Origin: Hahnella lacustris
Lineage (GTDB): Bacteria; Pseudomonadota; Gammaproteobacteria; Burkholderiales; Burkholderiaceae_A
Reading direction: 5' to 3'
NCBI GenBank assembly: GCA_965194655.1
Contig: OZ239148.1
Span: forward strand, 1,860,001 to 1,924,000
Length of the DNA stretch: 64,000 nucleotides
Shown here: piece after piece, positions 54,214 through 62,466 of the stretch
Layout of the letters: the number at the start of each line of letters is the position of its first letter
Numbering within the stretch: the first letter of the stretch is position 1
The notes under the pieces: model-generated
Seen by the model: only the letters and a program-made list of their open reading frames with translations
What the model was told of the DNA's origin: nothing
Databases searched by the model: none
Made by a program: the position numbers and the translations under genes

Positions 54214-54240
54214 TGGTCGGCGGTTTGAATGAAAACTTTA
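54214..54240 (-). promoter_or_regulatory. Sigma28 (FliA) promoter of the giant repeat gene
   Basis: Read on the minus strand, TAAAGTTT (54240-54233) is followed by exactly 11 bases and GCCGACCA (54221-54214). The enterobacterial FliA consensus is TAAAGTTT-N11-GCCGATAA, so the -35 is 8/8 and the -10 is 6/8. Transcription would start near 54207, giving a leader of about 50 bases to the ATG at 54155. FliA drives late flagellar genes such as flagellin, so the giant protein should be made after hook completion. Confidence 0.85.
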
Positions 54241-54292
54241 GTGTTCTCGCCCATAAACCCGCTTGAATAATCCCTAAAGCGGACAAGCAAAT

Positions 54293-54739
54293 TTAGTGCC
54301 GACGCTTCTCTGACGTCTGATTAAATCGCTGAATGGCCGCCGCATCCATCTGTTTGATGTCGGCGATGGCTCGATTATTTCGCACCCGCTCATCCTCACG
54401 TTCCTGAAGAGATTCCATCTTTTGCTCCTCCCTCCGGGCTTTCAGATAGGTGTCCGCCTGCCGACGCCGGTGCTCTAATAGAACGAGTTTTTCGCGCTCG
54501 ATACTCTGCAGCGCGATTGAGAGGTTGGTCATGAAGACGTTGATGACGCGAATATCGGACATCTGAAGACGCTTTTCGGGAGACTTCAACCGGACGGCAT
54601 TCTCCTGTAAGAGAGCACCCACTTGCATTCTCCGCTGCTCCAGTCTTTGAATGAGATCGTCTATCTGAGCCAGAGTCCTGCGCGCATCCTCAGACTTTTT
54701 CTCCGCCAGCTTGCCCAGAATCTCCCAGGGTTTGCTCAT
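54293..54739 (-). CDS. fliJ: Flagellar export protein FliJ
   Basis: 148 residues, almost wholly a charged two-helix coiled coil (LAEKKSEDARRTLAQIDDLIQRLEQRR, then EREKLVLLEHRRRQADTYLKARREEQKM), the FliJ pattern and length. FliJ is the central stalk of the FliI ATPase ring and escorts chaperones. It starts in an ATGA overlap with fliI and is the last gene of the fli operon. The giant repeat gene follows 137 bases later with its own promoter, in the position where fliK commonly lies. Confidence 0.92.
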   Translation of the reverse strand: MSKPWEILGKLAEKKSEDARRTLAQIDDLIQRLEQRRMQVGALLQENAVRLKSPEKRLQMSDIRVINVFMTNLSIALQSIEREKLVLLEHRRRQADTYLKARREEQKMESLQEREDERVRNNRAIADIKQMDAAAIQRFNQTSEKRRH

Positions 54740-56178
54740 GCACCCCTCCCAAACCGCCCAGCCGGAACTGCCTTAGGCCTTTGCTGCTGTGCGGCACGTT
54801 GCGCCGCAGCGGCTTGCGCCTGGGCTTGCGCTTGCGCTTGCGCGGCCTGGTGTTTGGCCTCAGCCTCATGGGTCAGACGAGCAATCATCTGCTGGGTCTC
54901 ATCAAAGCCCACACTCTCCTCCATGCTCTGGACAAGGAACTGCTCCATCACCGGACGAAGCCGGATGGCCTCATCCAGGTCCGGGTTGGCACCTTGTTGG
55001 TAAGCGCCCACTTGTATAAGATCTAGATTCTGCTGATAGAGCGACCAGAGCCTTCGGAACCGGTTGGCACGCTTAAGCTGGTCGGGTGGCAGCAAGTTCT
55101 GGATCACCCGAGACACACTTCCATTGAGGTCAATCGCGGGGTAATGGGCCGCATCCGCCAAGGCTCGCGACAGCATCACCTGACCATCCAATGACGCCCG
55201 TGCAATGTCCACAATGGGGTCGTTGCCATCATCCCCCTCCGCCAGAACCGTATAAATGGCGGTGATGCTTCCATGCCCAAAGCGGCCTACGCCGGCACGC
55301 TCAATCAGGTTGGGCAGCAGGCTAAACACCGAAGGGGGGTAGCCTTTGGCCGTAGGGGGTTCTCCCACCGCAAGGCCAATCTCCCGTTGCGCATGGGCGA
55401 CGCGGGTGAGGCTGTCGACCAACAGAAGAACATTCTTGCCCCGGTCCCGAAAATACTCAGCAATGAGGTGGGCGTACTGGGTGGCCTTGAGCCGAAGAAT
55501 GGCGGAGACATTCGCAGGAGCCGCCACCACCACGCTTCGCGAGAGGCCCTCCGGGCCCAGACTCTCCTGGATGAAGGCCTGCACCTCTCGTCCACGCTCA
55601 CCAATCAGGCCAATCACCACCAGGTCTGCTTTGGTGAAGCGGGTCATCATGCCCAGAAGGCTGCTCTTTCCCACGCCGGAGCCTGCCACCAAGCCCACAC
55701 GCTGGCCCTTGCCCATGGTGAGCAGGCCATTAACTGCCTTCACCCCCACATCCAACACATCGTGAATGGGGCCTCTCTCCATCGGGTTGACGGGCAGGCC
55801 GAGCAGGCTCAACAAATCCTTACACTCTGGATTGGGCATGCCGTCTAGCGCCTCCCCCCTTGGCCCCACCACGCGCCCCAGCAACTCCGGGCCAACCGGC
55901 GCGCGTGCGGAAGACTCCACCACATGGACTCTTGCGCCTGGGCCAATGCCCCGGGGCTCTGAAAACGGCATCAGAAAGAGCGTCTGGTCCTGAAACCCGA
56001 CCACCTCTGCCTCCACCCGATGATGCTCATCACCCACCACCTCGCAGACGGAACCCAAAGGGGCCATGAGGCCACGCGCCTCTAAAGTGAGCCCGACCAC
56101 CCGAGCCAGAGTACCCATCCGTGCAGGGGGTGGCGCTTGGCAACGAAGCAGAGCCTGGTCGACGAGATCAGTCAGCAT
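54736..56178 (-). CDS. fliI: Flagellum-specific ATP synthase FliI
   Basis: 480 residues from the ATG at 56178 (GAGGTG ahead; a TTG one codon earlier is discounted). The Walker A loop GLVAGSGVGKSSL is near 163-175, LLLVDSLTRVAHAQREIGLAVGEPPTAKGYPPSVFSLLP near 255-290 is the Walker B/catalytic region, and the C-terminal helical domain follows. The last about 45 residues are an unusual Ala/Gln-rich tail (HQAAQAQAQAQAQAAAAQRAAQQQ) not seen in the core family. It energises flagellar type III export. It overlaps fliH by 11 bases. Confidence 0.95.
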   Translation of the reverse strand: MLTDLVDQALLRCQAPPPARMGTLARVVGLTLEARGLMAPLGSVCEVVGDEHHRVEAEVVGFQDQTLFLMPFSEPRGIGPGARVHVVESSARAPVGPELLGRVVGPRGEALDGMPNPECKDLLSLLGLPVNPMERGPIHDVLDVGVKAVNGLLTMGKGQRVGLVAGSGVGKSSLLGMMTRFTKADLVVIGLIGERGREVQAFIQESLGPEGLSRSVVVAAPANVSAILRLKATQYAHLIAEYFRDRGKNVLLLVDSLTRVAHAQREIGLAVGEPPTAKGYPPSVFSLLPNLIERAGVGRFGHGSITAIYTVLAEGDDGNDPIVDIARASLDGQVMLSRALADAAHYPAIDLNGSVSRVIQNLLPPDQLKRANRFRRLWSLYQQNLDLIQVGAYQQGANPDLDEAIRLRPVMEQFLVQSMEESVGFDETQQMIARLTHEAEAKHQAAQAQAQAQAQAAAAQRAAQQQRPKAVPAGRFGRGA

Positions 56179-57358
56179 CAATCACCTCGTCTAGAACGTC
56201 ATCCATGGCCTCTTTCACCAGGTCCATGTTTTTGAGAAAGCTGGCTGGCGGTTCCGCCTGTTCATCCTGAACCAGCGCTCTCCACAATGCTTTATGCCGC
56301 GTCTCAATCATGTCCTCAATCACCGCCCCATTCATACTCACGCGCAGACTTCCGGGCGTGAGCGTCTCCTCGGCTCGCAGCTCAAGGGTATCGGGGGGTT
56401 GAAGGTCACCCGCCTTGATCTGAGCAAGGTCGGAGGGGTTTAAGTAAACCGCCACGGGCGAACGGGTCTCTTGCCCAAGTTCGGCGAGGGAGCGGTCAAT
56501 TAATCTGGAAATGGCGGCGGACGAGAGCGAGAGCTCGCCGCGCACCATTTGCTCGGCCAAATGCATCGCCAGACGTTTCATCGGTTCGTGAAACGCGGTT
56601 GTGTCTCGCGCCTGCCTGGCGAGGTCATCTGCGAGTTTGTTCAGACGATCTGCTGCGGCACGGGCGGGCGCTTCAAACTCATCACGCAGCTGCGCCTCCA
56701 ACTCATCTCTCGCCTGGGTTCGCCCCTGTTCGATCAGGGCCTCACGCTGGGCATCGAGCTCTGCTCGGGCCCCCTCCGCTGCCTCTTGCTGTCCGCGCGT
56801 CAGCCCCTCCACGAGGCCCTCGGCTCGCCCTTCAGCAAAGGCTTGTTGACGCATCTCCTCGAGCGCCGCCTCATCCAATAGGTGACGGCTCACGCCATCC
56901 TCTGGAGACGCCGTGGACTCTGGCAAATCATTCTCGTCAGAACCACTGGCCGCTAACTCTGGCAGAGCCTCTGCAGGGAGAGTCTCTGAGGCCTCAGGCG
57001 CAGTCGCTTCAGGCTCAGCCCCCTCAGGCGCAGCCGCCTCGGGCTCCGCTGGCTCAGGCGTGATCGGCGCTTCCTCCATCATCGGAGTCCCGGCAGGCTC
57101 CTCGGACGGCGGAACCTCATGAGTCCCTTGAATCACAGGTTTGGCCTCAAACGGCAACAGGAAGGGCTTGTGCACCACCTTCTCGGGCAGACCCTTTTTA
57201 AAGCCCGAATTGCCTTTCTTGGCAGTGAGGCTCAGCTCTATATCGGTGTGCGTCTGCTCCTGAAAGAGTGCCCCCGCTTGCGCGGGCTTGGCAATCTTCG
57301 AACGAACCGGGGGCCGCTTGCGAGGCCAGAGCTCCGCATCAAACAAAATCGTCTCCAC
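56168..57358 (-). CDS. fliH: Flagellar assembly protein FliH (long form)
   Basis: 396 residues from a GTG at 57358, against about 230-270 in most FliH proteins. The conserved part is C-terminal: a coiled coil (LLDEAALEEMRQQAFAEGRAEGLVEG) with the FliH G-x3-G-type pattern, then HEPMKRLAMHLAEQMVRGELSL and the domain ending at VIDAD. The extra N-terminal about 165 residues are Pro/Glu/Ala-rich and probably disordered. FliH holds FliI inactive and docks it to the C-ring. It overlaps fliG by 20 bases and lacks a good ribosome site, so coupling is likely. Confidence 0.9.
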   Translation of the reverse strand: METILFDAELWPRKRPPVRSKIAKPAQAGALFQEQTHTDIELSLTAKKGNSGFKKGLPEKVVHKPFLLPFEAKPVIQGTHEVPPSEEPAGTPMMEEAPITPEPAEPEAAAPEGAEPEATAPEASETLPAEALPELAASGSDENDLPESTASPEDGVSRHLLDEAALEEMRQQAFAEGRAEGLVEGLTRGQQEAAEGARAELDAQREALIEQGRTQARDELEAQLRDEFEAPARAAADRLNKLADDLARQARDTTAFHEPMKRLAMHLAEQMVRGELSLSSAAISRLIDRSLAELGQETRSPVAVYLNPSDLAQIKAGDLQPPDTLELRAEETLTPGSLRVSMNGAVIEDMIETRHKALWRALVQDEQAEPPASFLKNMDLVKEAMDDVLDEVIDAD

Positions 57359-58427
57359 GGCCGGCTAGCATGATCTCGCCCTTGTCGGAGAGCTTCTTGG
57401 CCAGTCGCATGATGCCCTTCTGAGCATCTTCCACGTCGGTCAGACGCAGAGGACCCTTGGCCTCCATCTCGTCGATGAACATGGCCCGTGCACGGGTGGA
57501 CATGTTTCCGAAGAACTTTTCCTTGACCGGCTCGGTGGCGCCTTTGAGGGCCACCATCAGCTGATCCTGTTCCACAGAGCGCATGAGGGTCTGGATGCTT
57601 CGATTGTCCACGCCCGAGAGGTTCTCAAAGGAGAACATGTTGTCCTGCACCTTCTGGGAGAGGTCTGCGTCCAATGCTGTAAGGCCATTGAGGATGGGCG
57701 CCTCCAGGTCACTCTTGGTGAAGTTCATGATGCGAGCGGCCGCCTTCACGCCACCGAATGTGGAACTCTTGGCCGAGGAGCTCTTCGAGAACTGATCCTT
57801 CATGATGGCCTCGAGCTCCTGCATGGCAGAGGGCTGAACCGTCTCGAGTGCAGCCACCCGCTGCAGCACCTCGGGTCGTACCTCCTGCGGCAGAAAAGCC
57901 AGCACGTCGGCGGCCACATCAAACTCACACACCGACAGGATGATGGCGATCACCTGAGGATGCTCCAGCCGGATCATGTCGGCAATTGAACGGGCGTCCA
58001 TCCAGCGCAGAATGTCCAGCCCCTTGCTGGAGGCACCTGGCATGATGCGAGAGAGCACCGAGGCCGCCTTGTCCTCACCCAGTGCGCGCTTGAGCACGTT
58101 CTCTACGTAGTCGCTGCTGCCCAGGCCCAGGCTGGTCTGCTTCTTGATGGTGGAAATAAAGTCATCAAGCACGGCATTGACGGCCTCTTGCGAGAGGTCG
58201 GCCACTTGGGTCATGGCTGCGCCCAGGGATTGAACCTCCTTGGGGTTCAGGTATTTGATGATGTCCGCGGCCTGCTGCTCTCCGAGAAGCAGCATCAAGA
58301 CGGCCGCGCGCTGGATGTTGGTGAGTTCTTCCAGCTCGCGCTGAACCGATTCGGGCAGAGGAGCGGGCCCGGCCGGAGCGGCGGGCGCGGCTGTAGCGGC
58401 GGCTGGGGTTTGGGTCTGTTCAGGCAT
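57339..58427 (-). CDS. fliG: Flagellar motor switch protein FliG
   Basis: 362 residues. After an Ala/Pro N-terminal extension of about 30 residues the three FliG domains follow: LTNIQRAAVLMLLLGEQQAADIIKYL, the middle LEHPQVIAIILSVCEFDVAADVLAFLP with the EHPQ motif, and the torque helix VEQDQLMVALKGATEPVKEKFFGNMSTRARAMFIDEMEAKGP with its charged residues. It forms the rotor side of torque generation. GGGAG precedes the ATG. Confidence 0.95.
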   Translation of the reverse strand: MPEQTQTPAAATAAPAAPAGPAPLPESVQRELEELTNIQRAAVLMLLLGEQQAADIIKYLNPKEVQSLGAAMTQVADLSQEAVNAVLDDFISTIKKQTSLGLGSSDYVENVLKRALGEDKAASVLSRIMPGASSKGLDILRWMDARSIADMIRLEHPQVIAIILSVCEFDVAADVLAFLPQEVRPEVLQRVAALETVQPSAMQELEAIMKDQFSKSSSAKSSTFGGVKAAARIMNFTKSDLEAPILNGLTALDADLSQKVQDNMFSFENLSGVDNRSIQTLMRSVEQDQLMVALKGATEPVKEKFFGNMSTRARAMFIDEMEAKGPLRLTDVEDAQKGIMRLAKKLSDKGEIMLAGRGDDFV

Positions 58428-58445
58428 GATTCTGTCTCCCTCGCA

Positions 58446-60506
58446 TTAGGACTTGGCTGGCTCGCCCTGAGGCTTCATGAGGGCCCGGAAGACGTTGGCG
58501 ACACGGCCAGAGTCCTCTGACACCAGGAAGCGGATGAGCGCGACCTTGTCATCATACGAATTTGCGGTGTTGAGCATGTCAATGGAGATGCTGGACTTCT
58601 TGGGCTTGAGCTTGGCCTTAATCTCCTCAAGGCTCTCTCCCTCGCCCATTTCCACCATGCCCATCTCATCCACGGAGAGTTCGGTCGCCTTCGCCTCGGA
58701 AGCGAGAATCGGCCTTCCATCTGGGCCCATCACCATCTCTCCGGAGGCGAGCTTCTCTGCGATCACGGCACCTTGCTCAGCCTTGGCCTTGGCCTCAGCA
58801 GACGCCTGATGCTCCAACTGGATGCGGGCCAGCTGCTCTGCGGTCATGGTGCGTCCCGTCAGGAAGTTAATGACCGGATTCACGATGGTCAGCAGAATCA
58901 CCAGGAAAATGAGCGCCGCAATCGCAATTTTCACGTTCTCCATGATGGCCTCGTCGGCATACCAGGCCACCACGGGCTCATCGGGAGGCGCAAATCGAGC
59001 GGGCACCACAGTCACCACATCACCACGACCCTCTTGGAACCCGACCACACCCTTCACCAGGCTGGTGAGGCGCTCGATCTCCTCAGGGCTATAGCCGTGG
59101 AGCATGGCGGGCTTGGCGGCGGCACCGGCTGCTGCATCGGCCCCCTCAGCGGGCTTGGCCTCAGCAGGCGCGGCCCCCTCGGGCATCGCCCGCTCGTTCA
59201 CCACCACGGCCACCGACACGCGCTGCACGGTTCCCATGGGGTTCTTCACATAACGAACGGTCTTGTCCATCTCGTAGTTTCGGGTGGCGCGTTTGGAGAG
59301 GGTGGTGTTCTCTTGCAGCAGGTCATCGGTGCTGGCACCCGTCTGATCCGTCTGCTCGACTGGAGGGGGCGGCGCGTTGGTGAGCGAACCGGGCACACCC
59401 TCGGCATTGAGTCGCTGCGTGCGGTCTTCCGCCAAGACCTCGGAACGCGTCTTGGGGCCTGCCTTATTGCGATCGAAATCCTCGGTGGCGGCCTCGACCT
59501 GGGTGAAGTCCAGCGAAATGTCCACCTGCGAGCGCACATTGGCCTCGCCAAGGACCGGCACCAGAATCTGCATGATGCGGTTGCGATAGGTGTCTTCCAC
59601 ATTCTGCTTGTGGGCGAGCTGGGCCTCGGTCAGGCCCATGGGCGTGTTCTCTTTGCGGTTGGTGAGCAGGTTGCCAATGTTGTCGACCACGCTCACATGC
59701 TGAGCCGCCAGGTAGGGCACGCTCGAAGACACCAGATGGACAATGGCATCGACCTGACCCGCCGTGACGGTGCGTCCTTGGAAAGGTGTCACCACCACAG
59801 AGGCCTTAGGCTGGGCGCGGTCGCGCACGAACACGCTCTGCTTGGGCAGCGCCAGGTGCACGCGAGCAAACTGAATGGTGGCGATCTGCGTGATGCTGTG
59901 GGCCAGCTCGTTTTCAAGTGCCTTGATGTATTTCACCTGCTCCATGAACTGGCTGGTGGTCATGGCGTTCTCGGTGCTCAGCGCCTCAATGCCCGTGGGG
60001 GTGGGCTGCTTGGGAATGCCCTTAGAGGCCAGATATATGCGGGCCTCGTGGTATTTGTTCTCGGGGACCATCATGGAACCCGTGCTGGTGTCTACCTTCA
60101 CATCAAACGATGCGAGCTTTAAGGCCTCAATGGCCGCCTGCTGGTCAGACTCCTGCATCCCTGGCAGCAGGGCCCGGTAGTTCACCGGCGTGTTCATCAT
60201 GTTGTAGAGGCCAACAAACACGACCACCACAAACATAGCAATGAGCGCCGGGATGGCCTTCTTGGCCGAAGGCGACTGAAGCGTGAGCTTGAGTGCGGAG
60301 AGCACACCGTTGTTCTGCGATCCAGGAATGCGGTCGATGCCTTTCTCAAGCGCCTGAACAGCCTTCTCGGAAGCCACATTCGTGGCGGCCACGGCCTTGC
60401 CTGCAGCATTGCTCACGGTGGCGAGAGCCCCAGCGGCAGGGCCAGCAGCACCTGGGGCACCGGCAGCGCCAGCGGGTACGGGAAGAGCGGGATTATCAGC
60501 AGCCAT
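58446..60506 (-). CDS. fliF: Flagellar MS-ring protein FliF
   Basis: 686 residues, about 130 longer than the usual FliF. An Ala/Gly/Pro N-terminal extension (about 1-75) precedes the first membrane helix (AIPALIAMFVVVVFVGLYNMM). The ring-building domains include LPGMQESDQQAAIEAL, IYLASKGIPKQPTPTGIEAL and ARVHLALPKQSVFVRDRAQPKASVVV. The second helix is IAIAALIFLVILLTIVNPVI near 550. The C-terminal FliG-binding tail ends in VANVFRALMKPQGEPAKS. AAGGAC precedes the ATG. Confidence 0.95.
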   Translation of the reverse strand: MAADNPALPVPAGAAGAPGAAGPAAGALATVSNAAGKAVAATNVASEKAVQALEKGIDRIPGSQNNGVLSALKLTLQSPSAKKAIPALIAMFVVVVFVGLYNMMNTPVNYRALLPGMQESDQQAAIEALKLASFDVKVDTSTGSMMVPENKYHEARIYLASKGIPKQPTPTGIEALSTENAMTTSQFMEQVKYIKALENELAHSITQIATIQFARVHLALPKQSVFVRDRAQPKASVVVTPFQGRTVTAGQVDAIVHLVSSSVPYLAAQHVSVVDNIGNLLTNRKENTPMGLTEAQLAHKQNVEDTYRNRIMQILVPVLGEANVRSQVDISLDFTQVEAATEDFDRNKAGPKTRSEVLAEDRTQRLNAEGVPGSLTNAPPPPVEQTDQTGASTDDLLQENTTLSKRATRNYEMDKTVRYVKNPMGTVQRVSVAVVVNERAMPEGAAPAEAKPAEGADAAAGAAAKPAMLHGYSPEEIERLTSLVKGVVGFQEGRGDVVTVVPARFAPPDEPVVAWYADEAIMENVKIAIAALIFLVILLTIVNPVINFLTGRTMTAEQLARIQLEHQASAEAKAKAEQGAVIAEKLASGEMVMGPDGRPILASEAKATELSVDEMGMVEMGEGESLEEIKAKLKPKKSSISIDMLNTANSYDDKVALIRFLVSEDSGRVANVFRALMKPQGEPAKS

Positions 60507-60520
60507 GATTCAGTCCTTGG

Positions 60521-60907
60521 TTACACCGGCATGTTCAGAATGTCTTCGTAGGCCTTCATGACCTTGTTGCGAATCTGCAGCGTGGCCTCAAAGGCCAGCG
60601 AGGATTTCTGCATGCTCAGCACAACATCGGTCAGAGGAACGTTTTCGCCTTTTTCATACGCTGCCCGCAGGTCAGCGGAACGCTGCTGCAGGTCATTCAC
60701 ATTCGAGATCGAGCTCTTGACCACCTCACCGAAGGTGGGCTTGGTGGGTGCGGGCTTGTTGACCGAGAGGCCTTCAATGACCCCGCCGAACTCGGGAGCC
60801 GCTGGCGCAGCAGGTGCACTTGCGCCTGGCTGCGTCTTGGCTTGGAAGGCCCGGATCTGGGCCATCATGTCGGCAATGCCTGCCGCCTGTCCGGTTTTCT
60901 CAATCAT
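60521..60907 (-). CDS. fliE: Flagellar hook-basal body protein FliE
   Basis: 128 residues. The conserved C-terminal two-helix region is visible: GEVVKSSISNVNDLQQRSADLRAAYEKGENVPLTDVVLSMQKSSLAFEATLQIRNKVMKAYEDILNMPV. The N-terminal half contains an Ala/Pro linker. FliE connects the MS ring to the rod and is exported first. It begins in an ATGA overlap with the preceding sigma54 activator gene, which ties its expression to that gene. Confidence 0.94.
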   Translation of the reverse strand: MIEKTGQAAGIADMMAQIRAFQAKTQPGASAPAAPAAPEFGGVIEGLSVNKPAPTKPTFGEVVKSSISNVNDLQQRSADLRAAYEKGENVPLTDVVLSMQKSSLAFEATLQIRNKVMKAYEDILNMPV

Positions 60908-62388
60908 GCGGCACCTGCAATTCGGAACTGGGCCATCTTGTAGCGCAGCGTGCGTGGGCTAATGCCCAGACGCTTGGCGGCCTCGGCCTTGGTGGGAGAA
61001 GTCTCAATGGCGCGCAGAATCATCTGGTGCTCATTGGTCTTTACAGCGTCTTGCAGACGGATGGGCTCGTCGTTCATGGCGCTGCATTCACGCTCGACAG
61101 GAGTCACCTGGACGACCTCCGGACTCAACCCAGGAAGCGCTGACCAGTTCAGTTGGGTCTGCTCACCCTCCGGCATATCGTCGAACAGCAGGTGCTCGAG
61201 ACCAATCCGATCTCCATGAGAGAGCACCAGGGCGCGCTGAATGACATTGTCGAGCTCACGCACATTCCCTGGCCAAGCGTATGACCTCAATGCGCGAAGC
61301 GCTTCGTCTGTGAGCACAGGGGCCTGTGTGAGCCCTTGCGCCAAGGCTTGGCGAGCAGCGAACTGGGCCGCCATGGGCAGTATGTCGTCTGGCCGCTCCT
61401 TGAGCGAGGGGATAGACAAGCGAAAGGTACTGATCCGGAAGTACAGGTCCTCACGAAACTCGCGCGCCTCCATAGCAGCACGCAAGTCCTTGTTGGTGGC
61501 CGCGACCAATCGAAAATCAACCTCGACAGCCTGCTGCCCCCCAAGGCGGGTGAGCTTTTTCTCCTGAAGCACCCGAAGGAGCTTGGCCTGCAGGACCAGA
61601 GGCATCTCGCCAATCTCATCCAAAAAAACCGTGCCGCCCTGCGCCTGCTCAAAGATGCCTTTGTGTTGAGCAATGGCTCCGGTGTAGGCACCCTTCTCAT
61701 GGCCAAAGAGCATGTCCTCCATGAGGTGCTCTGGAATGGCGCCGCAATTAAGGGCAACAAAGGGGCCCGATGCTCTGGGAGAGCTCTCATGAATCACCGT
61801 AGCCAATACTTCCTTGCCGGCCCCTGTTGGCCCGGTGATGAGGGTGGTCACTTGCGCTGCGGCCACACGTTGAGCCAATGCCAGCAGTTTCTGGCTGGTG
61901 GGGTCCACAAAAACGAAGGTTTTGGGCGCAGGGCGCACACTGGCACCCGCAGGAGGCTCTGCCCTGACGGATTCTGTCTTTGCGAGTTCTCCTTTGCTGC
62001 TCTGACCCATATGGGCCACGGCCTGCGTCACGAGGGCCAGTGCTTGGCTCCAGCTCGCCTCAGAGAAGTCGTCTGAGGGAATGACATGACAGGCACCAGC
62101 TCGCATGGCCTCCACAGCCAGGCCAAACTCATTCGGGTGGATTCGGCAGACCACTGGCACGTCCTGCTTGAAGCCCCGTAGCAAGGCCCGAACTTCTTCA
62201 AAGAGTTCAATGCGGCCCACCAGACGCACCACCACCACCGAGGCGGTCTTGAGTGCGGTCCGTAGATCATCGAGGGTGCGGACAGGCAGCAGGCGCAGGC
62301 CCGAGGCCGCAAGCCGGCTTCGCTCAACCTCTCCGGCAGGCTGATGTGGGTCCAGCCAGAGCGCGTTGCAGTCGATTGGATCGGTCAC
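60904..62388 (-). CDS. Sigma54-dependent flagellar activator (FlrC/FlbD type)
   Basis: 494 residues from a GTG at 62388 with GGGGGA ahead. The receiver-like N-terminus (about 1-125) has arginine at residue 55 (VVVVRLVGR) where a phospho-accepting Asp is expected, so it is probably not phosphorylated. The AAA+ domain has Walker A GPTGAGKE (186-193), the sigma54 contact loop GAYTGA (233-238, Tyr for the usual Phe), and Walker B VFLDEIG. A Fis-type HTH ends the protein (KAEAAKRLGISPRTLRYKMA). It should switch on middle flagellar genes and heads the fliE-J operon. Confidence 0.92.
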   Translation of the reverse strand: MTDPIDCNALWLDPHQPAGEVERSRLAASGLRLLPVRTLDDLRTALKTASVVVVRLVGRIELFEEVRALLRGFKQDVPVVCRIHPNEFGLAVEAMRAGACHVIPSDDFSEASWSQALALVTQAVAHMGQSSKGELAKTESVRAEPPAGASVRPAPKTFVFVDPTSQKLLALAQRVAAAQVTTLITGPTGAGKEVLATVIHESSPRASGPFVALNCGAIPEHLMEDMLFGHEKGAYTGAIAQHKGIFEQAQGGTVFLDEIGEMPLVLQAKLLRVLQEKKLTRLGGQQAVEVDFRLVAATNKDLRAAMEAREFREDLYFRISTFRLSIPSLKERPDDILPMAAQFAARQALAQGLTQAPVLTDEALRALRSYAWPGNVRELDNVIQRALVLSHGDRIGLEHLLFDDMPEGEQTQLNWSALPGLSPEVVQVTPVERECSAMNDEPIRLQDAVKTNEHQMILRAIETSPTKAEAAKRLGISPRTLRYKMAQFRIAGAA

Positions 62389-62422
62389 CTTGTCCCCCTT
62401 CCGTAAATGTCAGGGGAACAGA

Positions 62423-62438
62423 AGCAACCCTCATGCCA
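62423..62438 (-). promoter_or_regulatory. Sigma54 (-24/-12) promoter of the activator-fli operon
   Basis: On the minus strand TGGCATGAGGGTTGCT matches the 16-base sigma54 consensus TGGCACRNNNNTTGCW except for T in place of C at position 6. The invariant GG and GC are correctly spaced. Transcription would begin about 12 bases later, giving a leader of around 24 bases to the GTG at 62388. The product is itself a sigma54 activator, so autoregulation or control by a master activator is likely. Confidence 0.82.
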
Positions 62439-62466
62439 CTAGCGGCGACGCTTTTCCGACGGCAAG

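Noticed and set aside
54259..54282. Terminator after fliJ (CCGCTT/AAGCGG)
   Set aside because: The stem is only 6 bp with a 12-base loop and no proper T run. It may be chance, so it is not listed as a terminator.
58773..60122. 449-codon plus-strand frame opposite fliF
   Set aside because: It is fully antisense to fliF, with His/Leu/Gly-rich composition typical of a shadow frame in high-G+C coding DNA.
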